The translations under genes were made by a program, and so were the position numbers. Shown here piece by piece: positions 35,187 through 45,410 of a stretch of 64,000 nt of DNA. Where the stretch lies: positions 4,278,001 through 4,342,000 of the forward strand of contig JAJTUQ010000002.1 of assembly GCA_021399445.1 (NCBI GenBank). Direction: 5' to 3'. The DNA is from Xylogone sp. PMI_703 (taxonomy: Eukaryota > Ascomycota > Leotiomycetes). The stretch's first letter is position 1; each line of letters opens with the position of its first letter. Under the pieces are notes generated by a model, which was not told the DNA's origin, searched no databases, and worked only from the letters and a program-made list of their open reading frames with translations.

Positions 35187-37137
35187 ATGATGACTCCATC
35201 CTCAGTCGCGTGGAGGAGCTCAGGCCAGCTTGTCTCCAGAGCACCAGCTCTGCGTCTTGCTAGTTCCAGAGTTTCTTGTTCCTCTAGATTAGGGGAACTG
35301 AGAGCATTAGGTACGTGGATTTCCAATCGTTGCGCGGGTTCATACACGAGCTTGATATCGGAGCTAGCCGAAAGTCGGAGGGGACTTCAAACGACGCATC
35401 CCTCCATTGGGGATTCTGTCCAGGACCTGCATGACGATGGTTCCACTCTAGGGACCTCACGATCTGAGTTTTCCCCGTGCAGATCCCCGGTGCTAACTGT
35501 CATTAAACTAGATACCCTAAGGAACCTCTCTCTGCGACCCTCTGTCCGATCCATATCCGCCTCCAGCAAAATGTCGACCTCAACCCGAACTAAGAGTCTG
35601 CATATCAACAACATCAACCCTCATGTCAAGGAGGCAAAGTATGCAGTGCGCGGTGAACTAGCTACCCGCTCTGAAAAATACCGCGCCAAGCTCGCAGATG
35701 GCCATAAAGACTTGCCCTTCGACGAGGTCATATCTGCGAACATCGGCAACCCCCAGCAGTTGGATCAGAAGCCTATCACATTTTTCAGACAGGTGCTCAG
35801 TCTACTAGAGTATCCTAAGCTGCTAGAGCATGAGGATGTCTTATTAAATCAGCTGGGCTACAAGAAAGATGTATTGGAGAGAGCGAGGTGGTTGTTGAAA
35901 GAGGTGGGGAGTGTGGGTGCATATAGTGCCAGTGCGGGGGTTATGGGGATTAGACGAAGCGTTGCTAAATTCATTGAGGGTATGTCTTCCTCACATCATA
36001 TCTCCGACTAAACTAACAATACGCCTTAATAGAACGGGACGGCTACCCTGCTAATGCCGAGGATATCTACCTCTCCGCTGGTGCTTCATCTGCTGTCAAT
36101 ACCCTCTTGCATATCATCTGCGCCGCCCCACATACGGGTGTTCTCATTCCTATTCCTCAATACCCTCTGTACACGGCATCACTAAGGGTTTTGAACGCTC
36201 AGGCTGTGCCATACCACCTTGAGGAAACTAAAAGCTGGTCGACCGATCTTCAAGTTATACAAGACTCCTATGACAAGGCCATCAAAGAAGGCGTCGACGT
36301 GCGTGCTATCGTCATCATCAACCCTGGTAACCCTACCGGTGGTAGTCTAGAAAAGGAAGATATTGCTGGCGTCATCGACTTTGCACGCAAGCATAACCTA
36401 GCCATAATTGCAGACGAAGTTTACCAAACCAATGTTTTCAAAGGTGCATTCCACAGCTTTAAGGGTGTCTTACGAGACCTTCAAAAGACAGACCCAGCAA
36501 AATATGAGCATGTGGAACTTGCTTCATTGCATAGCGTGTCAAAGGGAATGGTGGGCGAGTGTGGCCATCGGGGTGGATACTTTGAGTTGGTCGGATTTGA
36601 CCCAGAGGTTGTGGAGCATATCTATAAGTTTATTTCCATCAGCTTGTGTGCTCCAGTTATTGGTCAATGTCTAGTGGAGTTGATGGTAAATCCCCCCAAA
36701 AAAGGAGACCCCAGCTATGAGCTTTATAGAGAGGAGCACGATAGCATATTCAAGGGCTTGTATGAGAGAGCCATGGCTCTCTTTGAAGCATTCAAAAATA
36801 TGGAGGGAGTTGAATGCCAGGATCCACAAGTAAGCTACCTGGAAACTATCAAATTCTTCTTTTCTTGTCTGACACATCTTAGGGCTCCATGTACCTCTTC
36901 CCCAGTATCCACCTCTCGCCCAAGGCTATTGCAGCAGCAGAAGAGGCCGGTGTTCACCCTGATGAATTTTATGCCGGCAAGCTTCTGGATGCGACTGGTG
37001 TCTGCATCGTTCCTGGCTCTGGCTTCGGTCAAAAGGATGGCACGCTGCATTTCAGAACCACTTTCTTGGCTCCGGGTACTGACTGGGTCAGCCGTATTGT
37101 TAAGTTCCACAAGGAATTCATGGATCATTATAGATAG
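35187..37137 (+). CDS. Alanine aminotransferase with mitochondrial presequence, 547 aa
   Basis: PLP enzyme interconverting alanine plus 2-oxoglutarate with pyruvate plus glutamate. Exons in my model are 35187-35310, 35512-35979, 36033-36829 and 36883-37137 (1644 nt, in frame). The N-terminus MMTPSSVAWRSSGQLVSR is rich in Arg and Ser without acidic residues, as in a mitochondrial targeting peptide. A second ATG at 35572 (MSTSTRTKSLH) would give a cytosolic form. Intron 1 has a GTACGT donor and a GCTAAC branch site 16 bases before its CTAG acceptor. It is 201 nt long and contains no stop in the coding frame. Catalytic features are VIINPGNPTGG, ADEVYQTN and the PLP-binding lysine K368 in HSVSKGMVGECGHRGGY. 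The C-terminus VPGSGFGQKDGTLHFRTTFL is typical. Family assignment is certain; the use of the two starts is inferred. Confidence 0.94.
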
Positions 37138-37508
37138 ATTTTAGTTATTTGGTATGGTCGTTATATGAGACGGGAAAAGAAGGCGGAGTTGGAATGTGTA
37201 TATTGTCCATTGGACCCGGGTGTCCTATGCTCACCTCTTTGCAATGAAACTATTATAGAGAGCAGACAGTATATGTCTAGAGCATCTAATAAGAGTGACT
37301 CTACATACAATAGTAGGCAGAATTGAGAACCAGAACAGTATTACTACCATTCAGGGGGTTAGAAGGAGGGGCATTCACGTGACCTCCCAAAATGCCGTTT
37401 ATGCCTTGAAAATAAGGCACAAACAATTCTACAACCTCACAAATCTCAACGACATTCACAACACTATGTCCCTGCGCCAAAAGCTCCACACAATCCCAAG
37501 TCGCATCA
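37138..37508. other. Intergenic region, 371 bp
   Basis: Spacer between the aminotransferase stop and the bL33m start. CACGTGAC lies near 37,377 and would be in the bL33m promoter. No coding sequence seen. Confidence 0.6.
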
Positions 37509-38090
37509 ATGGCTAAGAAAGGTATGTAACTCACAAGAACCACCAATTCCACATCCAACTATCACCCATAAGCCGCCATCTCAGTACGGCTAAGAGCTGT
37601 TTTACCTTGTCTAAATGGGAAAACGAAAATTATGCTGACGAGGACGTAGCCAAGTCCCGCACCGTTGCCGTGCGTCTCATCTCCATGGCCCTGACGGGAT
37701 ACTACAAGACTATGGTCCGGCCTAGGACGCATCGTCCGCTAAGTATGCTGAAATACGATCCTGTTGGTAGGTCTGCGGTTTCTTTGTTTTGCGATACGAT
37801 GTTCTGTAGTTGGCTTGTGGAGGGGATGGTCCGCCTTTTTTGTTATGGAGGTTGTTAAGCTGGTAGGATTTTCGATATTCTGCCGGGGAATTGGGTTTTT
37901 TTAGTGATATATATGCTCTGATGGTGCTCGATGGTGGAAATTGTTACATTGATGGGGCTGGAGAGGCCATGCTGCAACTCATATTTGCTTTTATCAGATC
38001 TAGATATTCAAAGTGAGAGATGCTAACCTGTATTGGACTTTAGTTAAGAAGCAGGTATTATTCCTGGAGCAGAAGCGTGGTGGTAAATAG
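37509..38090 (+). CDS. mrpl39: Mitochondrial large-subunit ribosomal protein bL33m, 58 aa, three exons
   Basis: Small basic protein of the mitochondrial large ribosomal subunit, related to bacterial L33. Exons are 37509-37521 (13 nt: ATG GCT AAG AAA G), 37650-37766 and 38044-38090, with both introns GT-AG and phases matching (177 nt). The product starts [20 protein letters not shown], continues with [20 protein letters not shown] and [13 protein letters not shown], and ends KRGGK. This matches the whole short family: TGYYKT, a Lys/Arg-rich centre, the KYDPVV turn and the EQKR tail. The length of 58 is normal. The second intron is about 277 nt, long for this window. Because the exons are so small the gene is easily missed. 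The middle exon is the strongest evidence; both outer exons are needed to complete the protein and fit exactly. Confidence 0.93.
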
Positions 38091-38494
38091 CTGGCTCTAA
38101 AGCAACGTTTGGGAAGACGCGTCCATGACCTGCGCCCCAAGCTAGAAACTTCGGATCCCGGGGAAATTCTTGAAGGAACTGGGCGGAATCCTATGAGGGA
38201 GGCTACAGGTGGACCTGTACAATTCAATATTTGCATGGTACGGCGTTAGGTAATGGAGACATTGTATCATCATACGGACAAACAGGTTAGAATATTATAT
38301 TTGAAGCAAAGCCCAAGCATATTTTATTTGCTCTCTGTATATCTACTTGTTGATTGAATGGAGAACCCAAATACAAGAACTCTCTTCAGTTAGCACGCTA
38401 GGTCTTCTTGGGAGATTCGAACCTAAACATCCTGCTCCCCTCTCCCTTTCTCCAACTTCTTAGTGAATGCTGATTTCCTCAGTAATACTTTAGG
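38091..38494. other. Intergenic region, 404 bp, convergent 3' ends
   Basis: 3' flanks of bL33m and of the large coiled-coil gene. No coding sequence seen. A GGTTCGAATC-like B-box on the minus strand near 38,418 is not part of a tRNA. Confidence 0.55.
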
Positions 38495-41400
38495 CTAGAT
38501 GGATAACCGTGGGGCTTTGGTAGGCTTCTCTGCCCTCATATCTTTGCTAGATTTTGACAGATATCTTTTCAGGGAATATCTTCTGAGCCCAGTTACTGAA
38601 ACTGAGCTTTCACAACCTATCTTTTCAGATATCTGAGACATCTGTCCCAAGCTATTCGCATTAATGTGCGTCGGAGGACTTGGGTTCAGTGGTGCTGGCT
38701 TCGAGAAGTGTCCGCTGACGACACGATTGTAAGGCGTGTCAGCAGCCCCTCTTTTTACATTTAAGTTACCAGTGACTCTCTTAACCTCCCGGCTTAATGA
38801 ACCTTTGGCTTCTGGGATCATGGCTGCGTCTAGGGGGTGGTGTATAGTCCCCTGGTTGCCATGGGTACGTGCACCTGTCAATGATGTACCTCGTTTTAAA
38901 ACGCTTTTTAATGGCTTTTTCGAAGTAGCTCGACCTGCTGTTGTTTCTGTGCTACTCTTATATTCCTTTCCGCTTTGACTATCAATGCACAAGTCGCCCT
39001 CTACATTGGAGGACCCCTTTGGTGTAGGAGCTGTTTTCGTGTTTGCTATATGTGAGGTTATGCCTGGCAAGAATTGGTTATCAGAATTGCAATTTGCTCG
39101 TGTTGACCTGACAGTTTGAGATTCGGTATCTAAATCTATCCCCTGTGGAAGAACGTTTGCCTGTTGTGCATCGACCTCATTGCTAATAGCTGACTTCTCG
39201 GTTTCAACCGTTTCTAGAAATCCATTGAGATTGTCTAAGATTTCTATATCTTCCATAGTATATCCCAAGCCAGTAGACACCCCGGCCTCATGTTCATCTA
39301 TGGGTGTCAAAGTGGAAAATGGTCGGATCTCTACAGCAGTTATACCGTCTGGATCGATGTCTCCAATGGAAGGTTCTCCTATCACAGTAAGTGGTGAGTC
39401 ATTGGTTGAACTGTTTATAAGGGCAGTGATTCCTGCTACTTTACCCCTCTCCTCTGCTATAACATTTCTGTTACGTTGTGTTGAGAATCGTTGATCTGTA
39501 GAGATCGACCCAACTTTCGAGGTCTGTAACTGGAAGTTTGCCTTCAAATTATTAGATACGGATTGCTTTTTGTTCAGTCTCTGTCTGTTGCGATTATCTT
39601 GATTTACTGTGGCTGGCATGCTATTCTGTTGCCCTGGAATAGGGTCCTCCCCTTTCCCTGATATATGCATATCGTTCGAAACATCCTTCAGTTTTGTTTC
39701 TGGAAATGGAAGGTGCGGATAGCTTGACTTAGAGATCTAGTTAGAAAATCAACCCCGTACACTTAAAGTATGAACCGTCTTTACCTTTTGGTCTATAGAT
39801 ATCTTCTTTTCGTCTGTCAGGAGGGTTCTAACCTTTTTGCTAGGGTGATCCATTGTTCTTTCAGGATCAGTGTAATTTCCTTCACATTGTGAGCCAAATT
39901 TTAGCAACTTCTCATTGACCTCCTGTCGATCTCTGCACACTTCCTCAGCAAGATGATTAATTTCACATCGAGATATTTCAAGAAGCTCCCGAAGCTGGAC
40001 AATTTCCATCTTTCTCTCTTTAAGCTCAGATAATATCGATACCTGATGCTGCTTACTCTTTACCTCATCTTCTAATTTTTTGTTTTGCTCGACTTGTCGT
40101 TCAGATGAGAGAAGCTTGTACTGTAATTCCGAAATCTGGTTTTGATAGAGCTCAGATTCCTCTTTCGTTTTCTTCAAATCATCAATCACACCTTGAAGCC
40201 TTTTCTCAGTAACAAGACATCTTCTCTCAAGTTTCTTTCTCTCGGTCTCGTGGCGTACAATCATCTCCGCTTTGATTGCGTTAGACGATTTGAGGACTTC
40301 ATTTCGAGTATTTTCCGACACTGATTTGCATTCTGCAATATAATCTCTTTTCTCTTTAGCAAATCCAGCTATAATACTTTCTTTTAGCTCAAGCTTTTGT
40401 TTAAACTCTTCATCCATTCGGGAGACTCGTTCCTGTTCCTGTCGTAATTTCTCAGTGCTGCAAGATGCATCTTCCTTCGCTAGATGTAGACTCGTCTCTA
40501 GTAATTCAATCCTTTCTTCTAGATCTTTAATCTTCTCATGCAATTTTTGTTGCTCATCATTGGAAACCCTCACGTATTCCACCGATTCGCGTATCTTTTT
40601 ATCTAACTGATGACGGCAGTCTGCAAGCTGTTGGCTGGTAGTGTCTGACTGCCCTCTCGCGCTTTGTAGCTCACATTTGAGAGTCCTTATCTCCTCTGTC
40701 AGCTCTTCCTTTGACTTTTGTAATTGGGAAATGATTGCTTGTTGTCCCTTTAGCTCTTCTTCACTAATTTGAAATTGACCTAGACTCCGGCTGAGTTCCT
40801 TCATCAACTTTTCATGCGAATCCTCGAGTGACGACTTTAGAATATCGGTCACATCGTATTTGTTCTCGAATCTGCGTGAAATTATTAGCAGAGTAGAAAG
40901 GAAGTTAGGTTATATATAGGTACTAACCTTTTACATAAATTCTCAATCAACCCAGTCACTTTAGAGAGAATTCCCTCTCCAGAATTTATATTGGCTACAT
41001 AGCCCAGGATCTCTTCTATCCTAGCAATATATAAGTATAACACAGATAAATTTAATGAGACTTACTTTGTTTGGTGAAAGTCTTGCGAATTAAGTAAGTT
41101 TTGAAACAATGCTTCCGCTCCAGCTAGTTTGTCGATCATCTGGATACGACTTTTCGTGACCAGATCAGTTATTTCAGAATGACTAGTATCATCATCAACC
41201 AGCCGCTTCTGTAGTTGATCTAGGAGCTTTCTCTCCCGTCCAAGGTCGACGAGGCGGGAGTCCAGATCCGCTTTTAACATGCTATTTATTTGGGACACTA
41301 TTTGCTGATGTTAGTTGGCGACGATTATGAATCAGGATTTAACTCACAACAAGCAATTTGGTTCTCGGCGTCCTTGAATTGTGTTGTTACGTTTCCGATC

Positions 41401-43371
41401 TCCAGTTCCTTATCATGTATAACTCTATCTTTGGAAGCTGAATCCTCAAGAAGCTCATGTGCTGTCATGCTGAATTGATCCTGAAGTTTCAGAGAATCTT
41501 CTCTAAGCACTTTTTGACAGTGTATGACCTCATCCATATGAATTCTCAGTTGCTCATAACCTTTCTTGAGTTTTGAGTGCTTATCAGTTAATACTGAGTT
41601 TTCTTCCTTTGACAGTTTTAGATCTTCTATATTCTTGTCATTTATTGTCATGAAATGAGCATTCTGTTTTTGTAGCTTGCAATTCTCTTCTTCAACATCT
41701 GTTATTTTTGTCTCAAGATCCGAAATAATCCTCGTTTGTTCACCAAACTTCGAGATTGCTCTGCTTTTATCTGCTTCAGCTTGTCGAATTTGCTGTTTGT
41801 ATTGACGCCTATCATTAATCATTTGCTGGATAGTGCTTTCTTTTTTACAAATTTCTAACTGTAGATGCCGGTATTTCTCTTCAATGTCTTTAACAAGCTC
41901 ACCAGCATGCAGTAATGAATAATATGTGGCGGACGTATCGACACTAGAAGATTGGGGCTGAAGCGTCGAAAAAGTCTCATGGCTAAAATCTGAATTTTCA
42001 GGTGCTTCAATTGGAGAATTATTGATTTGAGAAATATATATCTGCTTTTCAAAGTATGGATTGGCACCAGAATCTGTTGTGTGATTTCTAGACTGATTGA
42101 GTTGTGGATGAATGGCCGATCCAGCTCCCGTACTCCCCTGTCTAGAATGACTAGGGATAGAACCATGAGGATTCTTAGGTCTGCTCTTGTTGGCCGTCAA
42201 AATTTGACCATGAGAAGTAAATGTTCTATCTTCGCTCACCGGCGGAAACTCTTTCTGGCTCGTAACAAATACCTCTAGCTGTCCTTGCAATGTTGAAGAG
42301 GGAGTATCTTCTACATCTTTTTGTAGTTTCTTTGGGGTAGAGCTGACTGTCTTGTTCTGTTTATTATAGAGACTAGATAGCGGTGGCGTATAATTTCTTT
42401 GCACAGTTCTACTTCGTTTGCTAAAACGTGTATTGCTGTATCCACAGGCGTCGGGAAAGGGCTGTTTAATACGTTTATAAGATCTACAGGTGGAAATTAG
42501 CTGAATTGAGCGTGGTAAAAAAAATAGATGATACATACGCGTTAGTGAGCTTGGAAGGTATTTTCTTCAGACTTGCCTCATTGGGTACTACTTGATGGGC
42601 TATGGAGGCTGGCTTGTCCAGATCTGAATTCAAGCTTGTTTGCGTAGAAGGTGGCTCGGTCTCTGGAAGAATGGGGACTTCTTGGTTGCGTGGTGACATG
42701 TTCTGCCCACTCCTAGAACCATTTTGATGAAAAAATATAGAGTTACCTGCGTCGCTACGATCTAGCACTCTCTCATTATGTTTATTGCTGCTTCGTTGTT
42801 CCTGTATAATTCGTATAGACATATCACCGTCGCTCGCAGCTCTCCCAGAATTTGCCGTCTTATTTGCTAGATCAGAACAAACGGCTCCTTCAGACTTGTG
42901 CTGTGGTCTGATAAATTGCCCAGCAACTGGCTGACAAGGTTTCGAGTATTTGAATCCAACAGCTATGTCATTCACATCAAGAGGAGAATAGTTAATAAGC
43001 GGAAGGAATGAACAACTTCTGGTAGGGGGATCTTGAGGTGCATTGTTATTAAGTTGCCCCTGATCGTCAGACAAAGGTGGTGAGGTATGATGTCTATCAG
43101 AGGCGGGATCGGTTGGCTTGTTGTGCGGATGCTCCTCGTCCGCTGCAATTGGCTTTTGGTCATGTTGTTTCGTAGCAGCTATTTTATCTGCTTCAATATC
43201 TTTGGCTGCATCACATTTATCTCCAGCAGCCGGTGGGCAATCGACTAATGAGGATAACTGTAGAGACCCATACATTGGTATGCCGGTTGAAATTTGCTTT
43301 TGTGAAGATGATATATTTGGTCTGGATGGGCTTGAACAGCCTTTGGATTGAGAATGATCTTCTTCCGTCAT
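38495..43371 (-). CDS. Large coiled-coil protein of unknown function, 1540 aa, six exons
   Basis: Not recognised. On the minus strand the exons are 43371-42539, 42483-41348, 41297-41066, 41020-40928, 40871-39785 and 39736-38495. All introns are 50-56 nt GT-AG with matching phases, totalling 4623 nt in frame. Residues 1 to about 470 are disordered and rich in Ser, Asn, Gln and Pro. About 475-1090 is almost continuous heptad-type coiled coil, rich in Glu, Lys, Gln and Leu (for example EELTEEIRTLKCELQSARGQ and KIKDLEERIELLETSLHLAK), with a small break near 660-760. The last 410 residues are disordered, Ser/Thr/Asn-rich and basic, ending KAPRLSI. There is no membrane segment, motor or kinase domain. 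This disordered-coil-disordered layout with basic ends is seen in synaptonemal-complex filament proteins and in spindle-pole or septal-pore scaffolds. That comparison is architectural only. Confidence 0.8.
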
Positions 43372-44601
43372 GACATAGGATCTAACAGTACAGTCTCGGA
43401 AAGTAGAAGCTCAAATGAAAAACAAAGGTTTCAGTTTTGTATCAAAGCTATCTCTCTGCTCGGTGACGTACCCTTTAGGTACGGAAATGAAAAAATGGCT
43501 CGGCGAAGGGAGCAACAACCAGGAGTGACAAAAGAGGAAGTAACGAAAGAGGGAGCGAAAAAATTCCTGTGTGAAGGTGAAAGCTACCTACCTTGCCTGG
43601 CGGGAAACTCACACTGTGCATTAATATACATAAATACGCGGCATATGCACATCATTATTCGAGACTGTAATATTCTACTGGCAAATCCCAAGAGCTATAG
43701 CATAGGCGGTAATAAACAAACCTGTTTGCCGTCGGTGAGGTCATGAATGTTCCAACGATAATCATCCGCTACACTGGCTGTGTTTCACTCATCAATGCTA
43801 TCTTTATGTTTATTTATTGTCATAGATGAAATGATGGTACTTATAAATAGATTAGAGACTCATCTGAATTAGCAGCTTAGCAGCAAGTGCCAAGTGCTTG
43901 GAATACGTGGAAGATAAGTGCATCTCGCCCGATTTCGAGACTCGTTCAACGTCTTGCTGTGAAGAGTCAGGACTTCATTCTATTTCTGATACGGAAAACG
44001 ATTTTTGTTCCTTAAATACAGCACGCGCGAGCTAGAACAGTTAGTGTTTTGGAAAGTGAAGATATATATAAGATTGAAGGCATCAATGGCTCTACACGCG
44101 TTGCTAAATCAGCGGACAAGGACTCCAATACAGTCACCGTCACATATTCAAAACCCCATAGATTATTTTCCCCTGCAATTCCTCGGCACTGGGTTGTCGA
44201 ATTACCTTTGTAATTCCAAAAATACTTTACCCCTTGGCGATTGGCGTGGGCTACAAAAATAAACTTCGCCCTAGCCAGGATTTAGACGCCCAAGTATCAT
44301 GATGGCCAATCATAAAGCAAGATAGGGAGCCTCTTCAACAGCAATCACTCTGCGCTCTGTTTCATAATATTTAGGATATTCTGTTACTCCACGTGTGACC
44401 CAATCGTGGACTTGGATATAAGCGCCGCCAATATCCATAAAATCATGGCTCTACTACATTTGAACTTGATCACGGCTCATCACATCACACAAACTCCCTG
44501 CAGTTTTCATTTTCCGTCACTATCACATCACATCACATCACCACCTGGCGGTTCAAAGTACCTAAGTTTATAATATACTTGAACCAAAGAAAGCTTCCAA
44601 C
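43372..44601. other. Intergenic region between divergent genes, 1.23 kb
   Basis: Promoters of the coiled-coil gene (minus) and of the membrane protein (plus). A TATATATAAG box-like element is near 44,062. A short CATCA-repeat tract (44,476-44,490 and 44,522-44,542) lies in the probable leader of the membrane-protein gene. No coding sequence supported. Confidence 0.55.
44522..44542. repeat. CATCA pentamer microsatellite
   Basis: Four consecutive ATCAC/CATCA units, with a shorter related tract 35 bases upstream. Located about 60-80 bases before the next ATG. Confidence 0.7.
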
Positions 44602-45272
44602 ATGAGGTTGTTCTTTTTCATCAGCATTTTATTACACAATGTGGTCTTAAAAGTATTAGCACAAGATCTTGATCCAGCTACCACCCCAACTCCCACAGCC
44701 GTTGTTTTGACTCCCGCAATGTCTTCTGCCTCGGTGGCTTCGTTTTTTTCTGCTCTAGCAACTACCGAACCGATCCAGCCTGGAGATGGTCCAGCCCCAG
44801 GTGATGCAGCTTCTGGAGGTGGAGGCTCTGTAGTAGATTCTGATGCCGGGGCATCTGGATCTGATTCTGGAGGAATCAACTTGTCTAAAGGCGGGTTGAT
44901 AGCAATAATAATCGTTATCGTGTTTGTTGTTATACTTGGAAGTATGTTGCCATATGATTAATATACAGGAAAGGCTTCTAACTTGAAATAGTTGTTTCAT
45001 CGGTGCTGTACTACCTTGCTAAAAAGCGATCTTGGGAAATTCGTGAAAGTATTAGGAGGTCAGCAAGGAGAGTTGCGACGGCACTAACTCCTCGACGATC
45101 GACTTTCCCCAAGGATGTGAGAGGTTCCAGGGGTCTGGAGAGAATTGACGAGGTCCCTCCCACGCCAAAGATACGCAACCACGATTTGGAAAAAGGCAAT
45201 CAGAAGATGTCTCAATTTGAGATGTCAGAGCCCAAGAAGGAATCTAAATGGGCAAGGAAATTTGGTCGATAG
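44602..45272 (+). CDS. Small type I single-pass membrane protein, 206 aa, conserved-looking but uncharacterised
   Basis: Exons are 44602-44941 and 44992-45272, with a 49-nt intron carrying TTCTAAC (621 nt, in frame). Residues 1-20 are a signal peptide (LFFFISILLHNVVLKVLAQ). The extracellular part, about 20-97, is Thr/Pro/Ala/Ser-rich and then Gly/Asp-rich, likely O-glycosylated, with no cysteines. The membrane segment at about 98-124 is very hydrophobic (GGLIAIIIVIVFVVILG and onward), and the intron cuts within it. The cytoplasmic tail starts AKKRSWEIRESIRRSARRVA and continues TALTPRRS; it is strongly basic next to the membrane, then ends in a Lys-rich region. The layout resembles cell-wall stress sensors of the Mid2/Wsc kind, but there is no WSC domain and I do not assign a function. 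The tail looks like the conserved part of the protein. Confidence 0.8.
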
Positions 45273-45410
45273 CCCAGCAGTAGGAAATCGTATGATTTCA
45301 TGATTTATGTCATGCGCAGGCGTTATCGTTATCTGATGGGGCGGATCTAATATGGTTGTTTTTTATGGCGCCTTGGATACTCGGAGTTATGGGTAACTGG
45401 AAATAACTTG

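Noticed and set aside
38405..38440. GGTTCGAATC on the minus strand, a tRNA B-box look-alike
   Set aside because: The flanking bases do not form a T-arm stem and no A-box or acceptor stem can be found.
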